Below, in pieces: positions 50,303-59,795 of a stretch of 64,000 nucleotides of DNA. Source of the DNA: Azophilus sp965199705. GTDB lineage: Bacteria > Pseudomonadota > Gammaproteobacteria > Pseudomonadales > Azotimanducaceae. Made by a program: the position numbers and the translations under genes. The notes beneath the pieces are model-generated. The model did no database searches. It saw only the letters and a list, made by a program, of their open reading frames with translations, and was not told where the DNA came from. Positions within the stretch are counted from its first letter, which is position 1, and every line of letters begins with the position of its first letter. The DNA lies in NCBI GenBank assembly GCA_965199705.1, contig OZ241359.1, positions 248,001 to 312,000 of the forward strand, read 5' to 3'.

Positions 50303-51677
50303 TATTCTCTTCCGGCATCAGCACAAACTCAGGGTAGGCCTCGATACCGAGTTCGGCTGAATCCTGGCCCATGCGCTCTGCGTCTGTCGAAACCCGCAAG
50401 CCGACTGTCCGGTCGATCAGCCACCAGAGGGCCAAGGAGGCTGTGCCGATGTAAAGGCCCACCGCAACGATGCCCGTGAGTTGCACCAGGAAATTTCCGC
50501 CACCAGCGAAACACACCGCCAGGGTGCCCCAGATGCCGGCAAACAAGTGCGCAGGGATGGCGCCCACAACGTCATCCAGCCGCAGCTTCTCCATCAGCTT
50601 CATGCCCAATACGCAGATGGCGCCGCCGCCGACCCCGATGAAGATGGCCCAGAGCGGCTCGGTAATATCCGGCCCGGCAGTGATGGCCACCAGGCCGGCA
50701 ATGGCGCCATTCAGCCCTGCCAACAGATCAATTCTGCCAAAGACGGGTCGCGCCACTGCGATTGCGGTCATGACTCCGGCGCAGGCCGCAAGATTGGTGT
50801 TGACCAGCACATTGCTCATGGTGACGGCGCTTGCCGCATCGCCCAGGCTGAGCACGGAACCGCCGTTGAAACCGAACCAGCCGAGCCAGAGGATGAAGAC
50901 CCCGAGCGTGACAATGGGCACATTGGAAGGCGGCGTGACGCGCGCCGTGCCGTCTTTCTCGAACTTGTTCAGACGCGGGCCGAGCAGTATGGCGCCGGCC
51001 AGCGCTGCCCAACCGCCGGTGGAATGGACGATGGTGGAACCGGCGAAATCCTTGAATCCGTCTTCACCGAGTTGACTCAACCAGCCACCGCCCCAGGTCC
51101 AGGCGCCGACGATGGGATACATCACACCGGTGAGCAGGGCGATGAACAGGAAGAAGGACCAGAGCCGCACCCGCTCCGCCAGGGCGCCGGATATGATGGA
51201 TGCAGTGGTGGCCACAAACACCATCTGAAAGAACCAGTCCGACATGGTCGCATAGCCCTGCTCCACCACCGCATCGTGCGCCGCAGCGTTTTCCGAGTCA
51301 CTCAGGAGCGCCAGCTCCTCGCTTGAAGGGCCATAGAAGAACGTCAGCGATCCAATCCAGCCGGTGACGTCCGTGTACATCAGGTTGTACCCGATCAAGT
51401 AGTACATCAGCCCGGCTATCGAGTAGAGGCCGATGTTCTTCAGGCAGATCATGGAAGCGTTCTTGGTGCGCACCGACCCGGATTCCAGCATGGTGAAGCC
51501 GGCGCACATCCACATCACCAGAGCGCCCCATACCAGAAACGAGAAGGTGTTCAGAACAAATTGATCGCTCGGCGCAAGCGCCGCCTGACCGACGGTGGGC
51601 ACGAGCCACAGACAGGCGCCGCCTGTCAGCATCCAGAACGGCGCGGCGGCTTCGCCACGAATCAGCTTTCGGTACAT
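50298..51677 (-). CDS. amt: Ammonium transporter
   Basis: A 459-aa member of the Amt/Mep/Rh family that moves ammonium across the inner membrane. Eleven or so helices are visible. Characteristic segments are FTMLESGSVRTKNASMICLK, VHSTGGWAALAGAILLGPR with pore His, and GFNGGSVLSLGDAA. A hydrophobic N-terminal segment (FWMLTGGACLWLVPTVGQA) is probably a signal peptide. No glnK/glnB gene is adjacent, unlike in many amt operons. It is convergent with the second kinase gene, and the two stop codons share one hairpin. Confidence 0.92.
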   Translation of the reverse strand: MYRKLIRGEAAAPFWMLTGGACLWLVPTVGQAALAPSDQFVLNTFSFLVWGALVMWMCAGFTMLESGSVRTKNASMICLKNIGLYSIAGLMYYLIGYNLMYTDVTGWIGSLTFFYGPSSEELALLSDSENAAAHDAVVEQGYATMSDWFFQMVFVATTASIISGALAERVRLWSFFLFIALLTGVMYPIVGAWTWGGGWLSQLGEDGFKDFAGSTIVHSTGGWAALAGAILLGPRLNKFEKDGTARVTPPSNVPIVTLGVFILWLGWFGFNGGSVLSLGDAASAVTMSNVLVNTNLAACAGVMTAIAVARPVFGRIDLLAGLNGAIAGLVAITAGPDITEPLWAIFIGVGGGAICVLGMKLMEKLRLDDVVGAIPAHLFAGIWGTLAVCFAGGGNFLVQLTGIVAVGLYIGTASLALWWLIDRTVGLRVSTDAERMGQDSAELGIEAYPEFVLMPEENI

Positions 51678-51849
51678 GCCTGTTTCCCCTTTTTATGCCC
51701 CCTGCACCGAACTATAGCACCGCTCGTATTGCAAGGGAAAAAAGCGCGTCGTCTGCTGCGAGGGGCGCCGCCTTGCGCTCGCAACCGCGCGACACCTGCG
51801 GACAGAGCGCCAAATTTGATAAGGTTGCGCCAACTTCCGGAGGCAACCC

Positions 51850-52629
51850 ATGGAACGGATGCAGCTTGAATTTCAAGACCAGATCGCCGTGCTCAAATTC
51901 AATCACCCGGAGGTGTTGAATGCGATCGGCGCACAGATGCTGGAGGATTTTCACGCTGCTTTCGCCGAGGTGAGGGAGCCGGCAAATGGCGCCCGCTGCC
52001 TGTTACTGACAGGCGTCGGCCGAGCCTTCTCGGCTGGCGCAAACCTGAGAGATGAAGGGCGAAACGAGCCCCGCAGCGCCGGAGACGGACTGCGTGGCGG
52101 TTATCACCCGCTATTGCTCGGCCTGCGCGACCTGGACATCCCGATTGTAACGGCCGTCAACGGTGTGGCTGCGGGCGTCGGCATGAGTTTCGCGCTGATT
52201 GGCGATATCGTCTGCGCGCAACGCAATGCATACTTCCTGCAGGCGTTCGCGCGCATAGGCCTGGTACCGGACGGCGGCGCCACCTTCATGCTGCCGAGGC
52301 TGATCGGCTGGGGCCGAGCCATGGAGCTGTCACTGCTCGCCGATCGCCTGTCGGCAGAGAAGGCAGAGGCGTGGGGGCTGGTCAATCGCGTATATGACGA
52401 CAACAACTCGCTCATGGCGGGCGCCCTGGAGTTGGCCCGGCAACTGGCTCGCGGCCCGCGTTCTCTTGGCTTCATCCGGCACGCCTATTGGCAAACCTGG
52501 CACAACTCCTACGAGCAACAGCTGGATCTTGAGGCTCGGCTTCAAAATCAGGCCGGAAAGACGGCCGACTATCAGGAAGGCGTCAAGGCGTTTCTGGAAA
52601 AGCGACCAGCCGAGTTCCGGGGCGCCTAG
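51850..52629 (+). CDS. Enoyl-CoA hydratase/isomerase family protein (LiuC-like)
   Basis: A 259-aa crotonase-fold enzyme. The oxyanion-hole segments are AFSAGANLRDEG and VAAGVGMSFALIGDIVCAQR, followed by FARIGLVPDGGATFMLPRLI. As the first gene of a leucine-degradation cluster it probably hydrates 3-methylglutaconyl-CoA (liuC), though the catalytic glutamates are not conclusive and a general enoyl-CoA hydratase is possible. The next gene starts 22 bp downstream, just after a hairpin-repeat copy. The ATG at 51850 follows CGGAGGCAACCC. Confidence 0.85.
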   Translation: MERMQLEFQDQIAVLKFNHPEVLNAIGAQMLEDFHAAFAEVREPANGARCLLLTGVGRAFSAGANLRDEGRNEPRSAGDGLRGGYHPLLLGLRDLDIPIVTAVNGVAAGVGMSFALIGDIVCAQRNAYFLQAFARIGLVPDGGATFMLPRLIGWGRAMELSLLADRLSAEKAEAWGLVNRVYDDNNSLMAGALELARQLARGPRSLGFIRHAYWQTWHNSYEQQLDLEARLQNQAGKTADYQEGVKAFLEKRPAEFRGA

Positions 52630-52643
52630 CAGATATCCGCGGA
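52617..52643 (+). repeat. Dispersed hairpin-repeat copy Z
   Basis: CGGGGCGC, CTAGCAGATATCC, GCGG. It overlaps the TAG stop of the enoyl-CoA hydratase gene and the ribosome-binding site of the next gene. The match is clear but diverged. Confidence 0.5.
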
Positions 52644-52651
52644 GACAGCCG

Positions 52652-53815
52652 GTGACGCCAACGCAATTCGACTTTGGCCTCGGCGAGAGCCTGGACATGC
52701 TGCGCGACAGTGTGCGCGCCTTCGCCGAAGCAGAAATAGCGCCGCTGGCAGCCGGGATTGACGCAACCAATGAGTTTCCCCGCCACCTCTGGCCGAAACT
52801 CGGGGCCCTCGGCGTGCATGGCATCACCGTCGAGGAAGCCTGGGGCGGCGCGGGCCTCGGTTATCTGGCGCACTGCGTGGCCATGGAAGAAATCAGCAGG
52901 GCGTCCGCCTCTGTGGGCCTTTCCTACGGCGCCCATTCAAATCTCTGCATCAATCAGATCCGCCGTTTCGGCAGCGAAGCGCAGAAATCGGCCTGGCTTC
53001 CAAAGCTGATTTCCGGCGAAGCTCTGGGCGCTCTGGCGATGAGCGAACCAGGCGCCGGCTCGGACGTAATGGGCATGAAGCTGCGCGCCGTCGCAGAAGG
53101 TGATGGCTTTCGTCTGAACGGCAACAAGATGTGGATCACCAACGGTCCCGGCGCCGATGTGCTGGTGGTCTATGCCACCGTTGACCCGGAAGCCGGCAAT
53201 CGGGGCGTCACCGCCTTTCTGATCGAACACGGCATGGCGGGGTTCAGAACCGCACAAAAGCTGGACAAGCTGGGGATGCGCGGCTCGGACACCTGCGAAC
53301 TGGTTTTCGAGGATTGTGCAGTACCTGCAACCTCGCTGCTTGGGCGCGTTGGCCAGGGCGCCGAAATCCTCATGAGCGGCCTCGACTACGAGCGGGTCGT
53401 GCTGGCCGGTGGCCCGCTTGGCATCATGCAGGCCTGCCTTGATCTGGTATTGCCCTATGTGCATGAACGGGCGCAATTTGGCCGACCGATCGGCAGCTTC
53501 CAGCTAATGCAGGGCAAACTGGCCGACATGCACACCAGCCTGAACGCCTGTCGCGCCTATGTCTATGCCGTTGCCGCCGCCTGCGACGCCGGGCGCACCA
53601 CCCGCTTCGACGCCGCCGGCTGCATTCTCTATGCAGCCGAGAAGGCGACCTGGATGGCTTCGCAAGCGATTCAGGCGCTAGGCGGCAACGGTTACGTCAA
53701 CGAATATCCGGCCGGGCGCCTGCTCCGGGACGCCAAGCTCTACGAAATCGGCGCCGGAACCAGCGAGATCAGGCGCATGCTGATTGGCCGGGAGCTGTTC
53801 GAGGCGTCAGCTTGA
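52652..53815 (+). CDS. liuA: Isovaleryl-CoA dehydrogenase
   Basis: FAD-dependent oxidation of isovaleryl-CoA to 3-methylcrotonyl-CoA in leucine degradation, 387 aa. Family blocks are LGALGVHGITVEEAWGGAGL, GLSYGAHSNLCINQIRRFGS, LAMSEPGAGSDVMGMKLRA, then GNKMWITNGPGADVLVVYA. The catalytic glutamate is in the DYERVVLAGGPLG segment, as in isovaleryl-CoA dehydrogenases. GTG at 52652 was chosen because it starts the conserved core after CGGAGACAGCCG; longer extensions overlap the upstream gene. The liuB gene overlaps its stop. Confidence 0.9.
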   Translation: MTPTQFDFGLGESLDMLRDSVRAFAEAEIAPLAAGIDATNEFPRHLWPKLGALGVHGITVEEAWGGAGLGYLAHCVAMEEISRASASVGLSYGAHSNLCINQIRRFGSEAQKSAWLPKLISGEALGALAMSEPGAGSDVMGMKLRAVAEGDGFRLNGNKMWITNGPGADVLVVYATVDPEAGNRGVTAFLIEHGMAGFRTAQKLDKLGMRGSDTCELVFEDCAVPATSLLGRVGQGAEILMSGLDYERVVLAGGPLGIMQACLDLVLPYVHERAQFGRPIGSFQLMQGKLADMHTSLNACRAYVYAVAAACDAGRTTRFDAAGCILYAAEKATWMASQAIQALGGNGYVNEYPAGRLLRDAKLYEIGAGTSEIRRMLIGRELFEASA

Positions 53816-55422
53816 GCCGGCTACACAGCCAGGTCGATACCGGGTCTGCGGACTTCCGGGCGAATCAAGCGCATCATCAGGCGTTGGCCGCAGAGCTTCG
53901 GGCGCTGACAGCAAACATATCCGCTGGTGGCAGCGAAGCAGCCCGCGCCCGCCACCAGTCCCGTGGCAAGGTGCTGCCAAGAGAGCGGGTGGAACGGCTG
54001 CTCGATCCGGGATCCCCGTTCCTGGAGGTTGGCCTGCTCGGTGGCCATCGTTTGTATGAGGATGCGTTGCCAGCCGGCGGCATCATCACCGGCATTGGCC
54101 GAGTATCCGGCGAAACCTGCATGATCGTTGCCAATGACGCCACCGTGAAGGGCGGAACCTACTATCCGATCACGGTCAAGAAGCACCTCCGCGCCCAGGA
54201 GATTGCCGCCGAGAACAGCCTGGCCTGCATCTATCTGGTGGATTCGGGTGGCGCTTTCCTGCCGATGCAGGACAGCGTATTTCCAGACCGCGAACACTTT
54301 GGCCGCATATTTTTCAATCAGGCCAACATGTCCGCCCGAGGCATCCCGCAGATCGCGGTGGTGATGGGCTCCTGCACGGCCGGCGGCGCCTATGTGCCGG
54401 CGATGTGCGATTCCGCGATCATCGTGCGCAACCAGGGCGCCATCTTTCTCGGCGGCCCGCCCCTGATCAAGGCCGCCACCGGCGAGGAGGTTGACGCCGA
54501 GTCGCTCGGCGGCGGTGACGTACACACGCGCCTGTCCGGCGTTGCCGACTATCTGGCCACTGATGACGACCACGCCATCGCCTTGACGCGGCGCATCATG
54601 GCCGACAGCCATCTGCGCTACGAAGCAACCGTCAACGCCAGGACGCCAATGGCTCCGGCAGCCGACCCGGCAGAGCTATATGGCCTGCTGCCAAGGGACC
54701 CGCGCACACCCTTCGATTCGCGCGAGGTGATCGCCCGCCTGGTCGATGGCAGCGACTTTCACGAATTCAAGGCGCGCTATGGCAGCACCCTGGTTTGTGG
54801 ATTTGCACACATCGAAGGGTTGCCGGTAGCCGTTCTGGCCAACAACGGCATCCTGTTTTCTGAGTCTGCGCAGAAAGCCGCGCACTTCATTCAGCTGGCA
54901 GAACGGCGCAGCGTCCCGCTCCTGTTCCTGCAGAACATAACCGGCTTCATGGTTGGCAAACGGTACGAACATGAAGGCATTGCCAAGCATGGCGCAAAGA
55001 TGGTTACCGCCGTCGCCTGCGCGCGCACGCCAAAACTGACGGTCATCATCGGCGGCTCGCACGGCGCCGGCAACTATGCGATGTGTGGCCGCGCTTATGG
55101 CGGACGCTTCCTCTGGACCTGGCCCAATGCCCGAATCTCGGTCATGGGTGGCGAGCAGGCAGCGCATGTGCTGGCGACGATCCGTCAGGATGGCAAGGCG
55201 GCCGGCGACAAGGCATGGGCAGATTCAGAACGCGATCAATTCATGCAGGACATTCGTGACCAGTACGAGCTTCAGGGCCACCCCTACTACGCCAGCGCAC
55301 GGCTTTGGGACGATGGCGTGATCGACCCGCTCGACACCCGCCGAACACTCGCGCTGGCCCTGGCCGCAGCTTGTCGTGCGCCCAGGCAGAGCAACTCATC
55401 CTTCGGCATCTTTCGCATGTAG
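53812..55422 (+). CDS. liuB: Methylcrotonyl-CoA carboxylase, carboxyltransferase (beta) subunit
   Basis: A 536-aa carboxyltransferase subunit that moves the carboxyl group from biotin to 3-methylcrotonyl-CoA. The carboxyltransferase motifs are visible: the DSGGAFLPMQDSVFPDREHF acyl-CoA region, VMGSCTAGGAYVPAMCD, and GSHGAGNYAMCGRAYGGRF. TTG at 53812 overlaps the liuA stop by 4 bp, indicating coupled translation. It pairs with the biotin subunit encoded immediately downstream. Confidence 0.93.
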   Translation: MSRLHSQVDTGSADFRANQAHHQALAAELRALTANISAGGSEAARARHQSRGKVLPRERVERLLDPGSPFLEVGLLGGHRLYEDALPAGGIITGIGRVSGETCMIVANDATVKGGTYYPITVKKHLRAQEIAAENSLACIYLVDSGGAFLPMQDSVFPDREHFGRIFFNQANMSARGIPQIAVVMGSCTAGGAYVPAMCDSAIIVRNQGAIFLGGPPLIKAATGEEVDAESLGGGDVHTRLSGVADYLATDDDHAIALTRRIMADSHLRYEATVNARTPMAPAADPAELYGLLPRDPRTPFDSREVIARLVDGSDFHEFKARYGSTLVCGFAHIEGLPVAVLANNGILFSESAQKAAHFIQLAERRSVPLLFLQNITGFMVGKRYEHEGIAKHGAKMVTAVACARTPKLTVIIGGSHGAGNYAMCGRAYGGRFLWTWPNARISVMGGEQAAHVLATIRQDGKAAGDKAWADSERDQFMQDIRDQYELQGHPYYASARLWDDGVIDPLDTRRTLALALAAACRAPRQSNSSFGIFRM

Positions 55423-55424
55423 CC

Positions 55425-57389
55425 GTGGCCAGGATTCGCTGCCTTCTGATCGCCAACCGAGGCGAAATCGCCTGCCGCATCCTGCGCACCGCCCGAAGCA
55501 TGGGTATGCGTACTGTTGCGGTTTACTCCGAAGCGGACGCCGCCGCGCTGCACGTTCGCCAGGCGGACGAAGCCATCTGCATTGGCGCTGCGCCCGCCAT
55601 CGACAGCTACCTGAAGATCGATGCGATCATCGACGCCTGCCGACAAGCCGGCGCCGACGCCGTCCACCCGGGCTACGGCTTTCTCAGTGAGAATCCGGCC
55701 CTGGCCGAGGCCTGTACGGAAGCCGGGGTCCGCTTTGTGGGGCCGCCAGCGGCTGCCATTCACGCCATGGGTTCCAAGATAGAAGCGAAGAAGCTCGCCG
55801 AATCGGCCGGCGCCCCGGTCACGCCTGGTTATCATGGCGAAGATCAAGACGATGCAATGCTCCGCCGGGCCGCCGAAGATATCGGTTTTCCACTGCTCAT
55901 CAAGGCCTCGGCTGGCGGCGGCGGCAAGGGTATGCGGCGCGTGGACGCCTTGCCGGAGTTCGAGGCCCAGCTGGCGAGCGCGCGCCGTGAAGCTGCCGCG
56001 GCGTTTGGTGATGATCGCGTGCTTCTGGAGCGCTATCTCGCCCGGCCCAGGCATTTGGAAGTTCAGATTCTGGCCGACACGCACGGCAACTGCATCGCCC
56101 TCTTCGAGCGCGACTGTTCGATCCAGCGGCGACATCAAAAGGTGATCGAAGAAGCCCCGGGCCCAGCGGTGTGCGAGGACCTGCGGCAGCGCCTGTGCAC
56201 TGCTGCCGTATCGGCTGCGTCAGCCGTCGGCTATGTCGGCGCCGGCACGGTCGAATTTATCGCCGAGGGCGATGCCTTCTACTTCATGGAAATGAACACC
56301 CGCCTGCAAGTGGAGCATCCAGTAACCGAAGCCATCACTGGCCTGGATCTCGTGGCCTGGCAACTGCGCATAGCCGCAGGCGAGCGGCTCGATCTGACCC
56401 CGGAGATCAACGGCCACGCCATCGAAGCGCGGCTCTACGCCGAGAACCCGGGCGCTGGCTTTCTGCCAAGCAGCGGCCGCCTTGAGCGGCTGCGATTTCC
56501 GAAGGAAGTGCGCGTCGATACGGGTGTCGTCGAGGGCGATGCCGTGTCCGTGCACTATGACCCGATGCTGGCCAAGATCATCGCCTGGGGGCCTGATCGA
56601 TCGGTAGCCCGCGACAAGCTTCGGGCGGCCCTGAGCGAGCTGGAGATCATCGGCGTTGCCCACAACGCTGGCTATCTGCGCAATCTCCTTGATCACCCGG
56701 CACTCGTCAGCGGCAACTACGACACGAGCCTGGCGGATGCGAATCATGCCGTCCTGACAAGGGGCGCCGAAGACCATCACTGGGCGCTGGCCGCACTCGC
56801 TATTGTGCAACGCAACATGGGAAGGGACAGCGACGCGACCCCCTGGGGACGAGGTGATGGTTGGCGCTTGAATGCGCCGCCTTTGCGCCGCATTCGACTC
56901 AGCCACGACGACGAGTGCAGAACCATCCTGATGGAAGGCTCGCGCATCAACATCGAAGGGCGCCATTTCCACCACACGGGCTGCTTGACCCACGCAGAGC
57001 GCCTGCATACGGATCTGGATGGCCAGGACTACCGCTTCTCGCTGGTCTCGGCAGACGGTCAGCAATACCTGATCGTGGACGGAGACACCTTCGCCTTCAA
57101 GAACCCGCAGGACGACACAGGCGCCGGGAACGAGGCGCATGATGTCTCCGGCAACATTTGCTCGCCCATGCCCGGCCAGGTGGTAAGCCTGAGCATCAGC
57201 CCCGGCGATGAGGTACAAAAAGACGACCTTGTTGCCATCGTCGAGGCCATGAAGATGGAGCACCGGATACTGGCGCCCCGATCCGGCAAGATCGCCGAAG
57301 TGCTTTGCGCGGTTGCGAGCAGCGTGGAAGAAGGCGCACCCCTGGCGCGGCTGGAGCCGGAGGAACGCCCGACCGAGGAGCCCGCCTGA
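55425..57389 (+). CDS. liuD: Methylcrotonyl-CoA carboxylase, biotin-containing (alpha) subunit
   Basis: A 654-aa subunit with biotin carboxylase and biotin carrier domains. The N-terminal CLLIANRGEIACRILRTAR is the biotin carboxylase start; the ATP-grasp loop GGGGKGMRRV and the EMNTRLQVEHPVTE catalytic segment follow. The C-terminal carrier has the biotinylated lysine in EAMKMEH near residue 610. GTG at 55425, 2 bp after the liuB stop, gives the conserved N-terminus. The cluster order (hydratase, liuA, liuB, liuD) lacks a separate HMG-CoA lyase gene (liuE). Confidence 0.93.
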   Translation: MARIRCLLIANRGEIACRILRTARSMGMRTVAVYSEADAAALHVRQADEAICIGAAPAIDSYLKIDAIIDACRQAGADAVHPGYGFLSENPALAEACTEAGVRFVGPPAAAIHAMGSKIEAKKLAESAGAPVTPGYHGEDQDDAMLRRAAEDIGFPLLIKASAGGGGKGMRRVDALPEFEAQLASARREAAAAFGDDRVLLERYLARPRHLEVQILADTHGNCIALFERDCSIQRRHQKVIEEAPGPAVCEDLRQRLCTAAVSAASAVGYVGAGTVEFIAEGDAFYFMEMNTRLQVEHPVTEAITGLDLVAWQLRIAAGERLDLTPEINGHAIEARLYAENPGAGFLPSSGRLERLRFPKEVRVDTGVVEGDAVSVHYDPMLAKIIAWGPDRSVARDKLRAALSELEIIGVAHNAGYLRNLLDHPALVSGNYDTSLADANHAVLTRGAEDHHWALAALAIVQRNMGRDSDATPWGRGDGWRLNAPPLRRIRLSHDDECRTILMEGSRINIEGRHFHHTGCLTHAERLHTDLDGQDYRFSLVSADGQQYLIVDGDTFAFKNPQDDTGAGNEAHDVSGNICSPMPGQVVSLSISPGDEVQKDDLVAIVEAMKMEHRILAPRSGKIAEVLCAVASSVEEGAPLARLEPEERPTEEPA

Positions 57390-57417
57390 ACCGCACGGCC
57401 GGGGACAGCAGATGCGC

Positions 57418-58623
57418 TCAGCGACTGGCCTGGCGCTGTGCCTCCGCAGGGGTGGGTAGTTCTTGCCGCCAGGCGGATACGCACGGGATACGGGCCCGGT
57501 CACAGCGGCTGCTGTAGCGGCGCGCTATGTCCGTGACCTCTTGCAGGAGGCCAGTGCGCAGCTTTGTCGGGCTGAGGCCGAGCCCCAGCAAACCGACGTT
57601 GGCGGCTTCCAGTTCATTGGCGTCCGCCTCACGCCGGGGATTCGGCACATGCTCGATTGCAGCGCCGGTCAGGTCGGAGACCAGGCGGGCCAGATCGATC
57701 AGCCGATAGGTCTCGGTCAACTGATTGAGGATGCGCACCCGCTCGCCCATGCCCGGCCGGTTGGCGATGGCCAGTTCCACACAACGCACCGTATCCTGAA
57801 TGTGAATGAAGGCCCGGGTCTGCCGACCGCTCCCGTGCACCGTCAGTGGATAGTCGATGGCCGCCTGCATCAGAAAGCGATTCAGCACGGTTCCATAGTC
57901 ACCGTCATAGTCGAAGCGATTGACGAGCCGCTCGTCAAGCCGGGTCTCCCTGGTCTGCGTGCCCCAGACGATGCCCTGGTGCAGATCGGTGATCGGCAGG
58001 TCGTCATTCTTGTTGTAGAAGGCGAACAGTAGCTGGTCCTGAGTCTTGGTCATGTGATAGATGCTGCCGGGGTTGGCCGGATAGAGGATCTCCTGCTCCA
58101 CCTCCGCGCCATCGCCTGCCGTCATTTTCACTGTCAGATAGCCTTCCGGCAGTTTTACCCCTGCCGACGAATAGCCATAGACCCCCATGGTGCCCAGATG
58201 CACAAGATGAATATCCATGCCGCTCTCGACAATGGCGCAGAGCACATTATTGGTGGCGTTGAGATTGTTGTTGACCGTATAGCGTTTGTGCCAGGCGGAC
58301 TTCATCGAGTAGGGCGCCGCCCGTTGCTCTGCAAAGTGCACGATGCTGTCTGGCTCGAATTCGCGCAGCAATCCGAGCAGGCGGTCGTACTCCGTAGCAA
58401 TGTCAAGCCGCTCGAAGCCGAGCTGCTTGCCCGACAGTTCCTGCCAGGCGGCCAGCCGTTTCGAGATGGGCTGAATCGGCGTCAGGCTCCGGACTCCCAG
58501 TTCGTTGTCGATATTGCGGCGCGACAGGTTGTCGGCGATGACCACCTCGTGGCCTTGCGCAGAAAGATGCAGGCTGCTCGGCCAGCCGCAGAAGCCGTCG
58601 CCGCCCAGAACCAGCACTCTCAT
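57418..58623 (-). CDS. sqdB: UDP-sulfoquinovose synthase
   Basis: A 401-aa short-chain dehydrogenase-type enzyme that makes UDP-sulfoquinovose from UDP-glucose and sulfite, the head-group donor of sulfolipid (SQDG). The nucleotide site is GGDGFCGWPSSLHL. SQD1-type signatures are clear: RRNIDNELGVRSLTPI, HFAEQRAAPYSM (about 96-107), LVHLGTMGVYG, the catalytic pair Y189xxxK193 (YHMTK) and NRFDYDGDYGTVLNRFL. ATG at 58623 overlaps the stop of the upstream glycosyltransferase gene (ATGA). Sulfolipid genes are well known from photosynthetic bacteria and some rhizobia; here no photosynthesis genes are seen. Confidence 0.88.
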   Translation of the reverse strand: MRVLVLGGDGFCGWPSSLHLSAQGHEVVIADNLSRRNIDNELGVRSLTPIQPISKRLAAWQELSGKQLGFERLDIATEYDRLLGLLREFEPDSIVHFAEQRAAPYSMKSAWHKRYTVNNNLNATNNVLCAIVESGMDIHLVHLGTMGVYGYSSAGVKLPEGYLTVKMTAGDGAEVEQEILYPANPGSIYHMTKTQDQLLFAFYNKNDDLPITDLHQGIVWGTQTRETRLDERLVNRFDYDGDYGTVLNRFLMQAAIDYPLTVHGSGRQTRAFIHIQDTVRCVELAIANRPGMGERVRILNQLTETYRLIDLARLVSDLTGAAIEHVPNPRREADANELEAANVGLLGLGLSPTKLRTGLLQEVTDIARRYSSRCDRARIPCVSAWRQELPTPAEAQRQASR

Positions 58624-59663
58624 GGCAGCTCCCCTGCGGTGGCCGTTTGCGCCATCGGCGCTTCGGCTGCCAGTGGCGCCAGATGGCCAAGAAACTGCTG
58701 CGCCGACACATCCCAACTGAATTGGCGCGCCCGCGCCAGACAGGCTTCGGGGGCGATCTCAAGGGCTGCCTGGATGGCCTTGCCCAGGTTGTCGTCGAGC
58801 ACGCCGGCGCCACTGTCCGCCACCACATCCAGCGGCCCTTGCGTCGGGAAAGCCGCCACCGGCGTACCACAGGCCATGGCCTCCAGCATCACAAGGCCCA
58901 GGGTGTCCGTGCGTGAAGGAAAGACCAGGACGTCCGCGGCACAGTAATGGGCCACGAGTTCTTCGCCGTGCCGCTCGCCAAGAAAGTGCGCCTGCGGGTA
59001 TCGGGATTCAAGATTCGCCCGGGCCGGCCCGTCGCCTACCAGCACCTTGCTGCCCGGTGTCTCAAGATCAAGAAACGCTTCCAGATTCTTCTCCACCGCC
59101 AGACGGCCGACATAGGCCAGGATTGGCCGGGGCAGACCGAGGCGGGCGGGCTCGGCAGGCCGGAACCGGGCTTCATCGACGCCCCGGATCCAGCGCACTG
59201 TGCGCCGGATGCCGTGCCGGGCGAGCAGGCCTTCGAGCGAACCGGTGGAACACATCACATGCACGCCAGCTTGATGGAAGCGACGAATCAGGGCGAAGCA
59301 CCAGCGTTCGGGAATGCCGGCCCGCAGCTTCAGGTAGGCAGGGAACATGGTGTGAAACGAGGTGGTGAATGGCAGGCCCCGGCGCCCCAGCCAGTGCCGC
59401 GCGCACCAGCCGAGCGGCCCCTCGGTAGCAATGTGCACGGCATCCGGACGAAAGTCGGCGATCATGTCGCCAACCCGCCGGGGGCGAGTCAGTGACAGCC
59501 GAATCTCCGGGTAGGTCGGGCAGGGCAGGGTGCGGAACCGGTCCGGCCCGATGACGCACGTCTCATGGCCCTGGGCCTGCAGTCGGTCGCGAACCGTGGA
59601 AAGCGCACGCACGACGCCGTTGACTTGCGGAAACCAGGCGTCGCTGACGATCAGAATTCGCAT
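58620..59663 (-). CDS. GT4 glycosyltransferase, probable sulfoquinovosyl-diacylglycerol synthase
   Basis: A 347-aa retaining glycosyltransferase of the GT4 group (GT-B fold). The acceptor half begins MRILIVSDAWFPQVNGVVRA with FTTSFHTMFPAYL, and the donor half has FLGERHGEELVAHYCAADVL and SRTDTLGLVMLEAMACGTPV with the GT4 E-x7-E pattern. It is translationally coupled to sqdB, so it probably acts like SqdX, transferring sulfoquinovose to diacylglycerol. PimB/MgtA-like mannosyl- or glucosyltransferases share this architecture, so a different lipid acceptor is possible. Confidence 0.8.
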   Translation of the reverse strand: MRILIVSDAWFPQVNGVVRALSTVRDRLQAQGHETCVIGPDRFRTLPCPTYPEIRLSLTRPRRVGDMIADFRPDAVHIATEGPLGWCARHWLGRRGLPFTTSFHTMFPAYLKLRAGIPERWCFALIRRFHQAGVHVMCSTGSLEGLLARHGIRRTVRWIRGVDEARFRPAEPARLGLPRPILAYVGRLAVEKNLEAFLDLETPGSKVLVGDGPARANLESRYPQAHFLGERHGEELVAHYCAADVLVFPSRTDTLGLVMLEAMACGTPVAAFPTQGPLDVVADSGAGVLDDNLGKAIQAALEIAPEACLARARQFSWDVSAQQFLGHLAPLAAEAPMAQTATAGELP

Positions 59664-59752
59664 ATACGCAACAGTTTACCGAATCCATCGCCGGGCGGCA
59701 GCGCCCGCTTGCGCAAAGGCCTCGCCATGCCGGATGTTGGTTCAGCGCCCTG

Positions 59753-59785
59753 GCCGTTCTATCAGCGCCTCGCAATATTCGGGCC
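59753..59785 (+). repeat. Dispersed hairpin-repeat copy F
   Basis: CCGTTCTATCAGCGCC, TCGCAATATTC, GGGC. It is nearly identical to the copy at 3364, with a 3-nt gap in the core. It lies between lhr and the glycosyltransferase gene. Confidence 0.7.
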
Positions 59786-59795
59786 AGCCCCCCGC

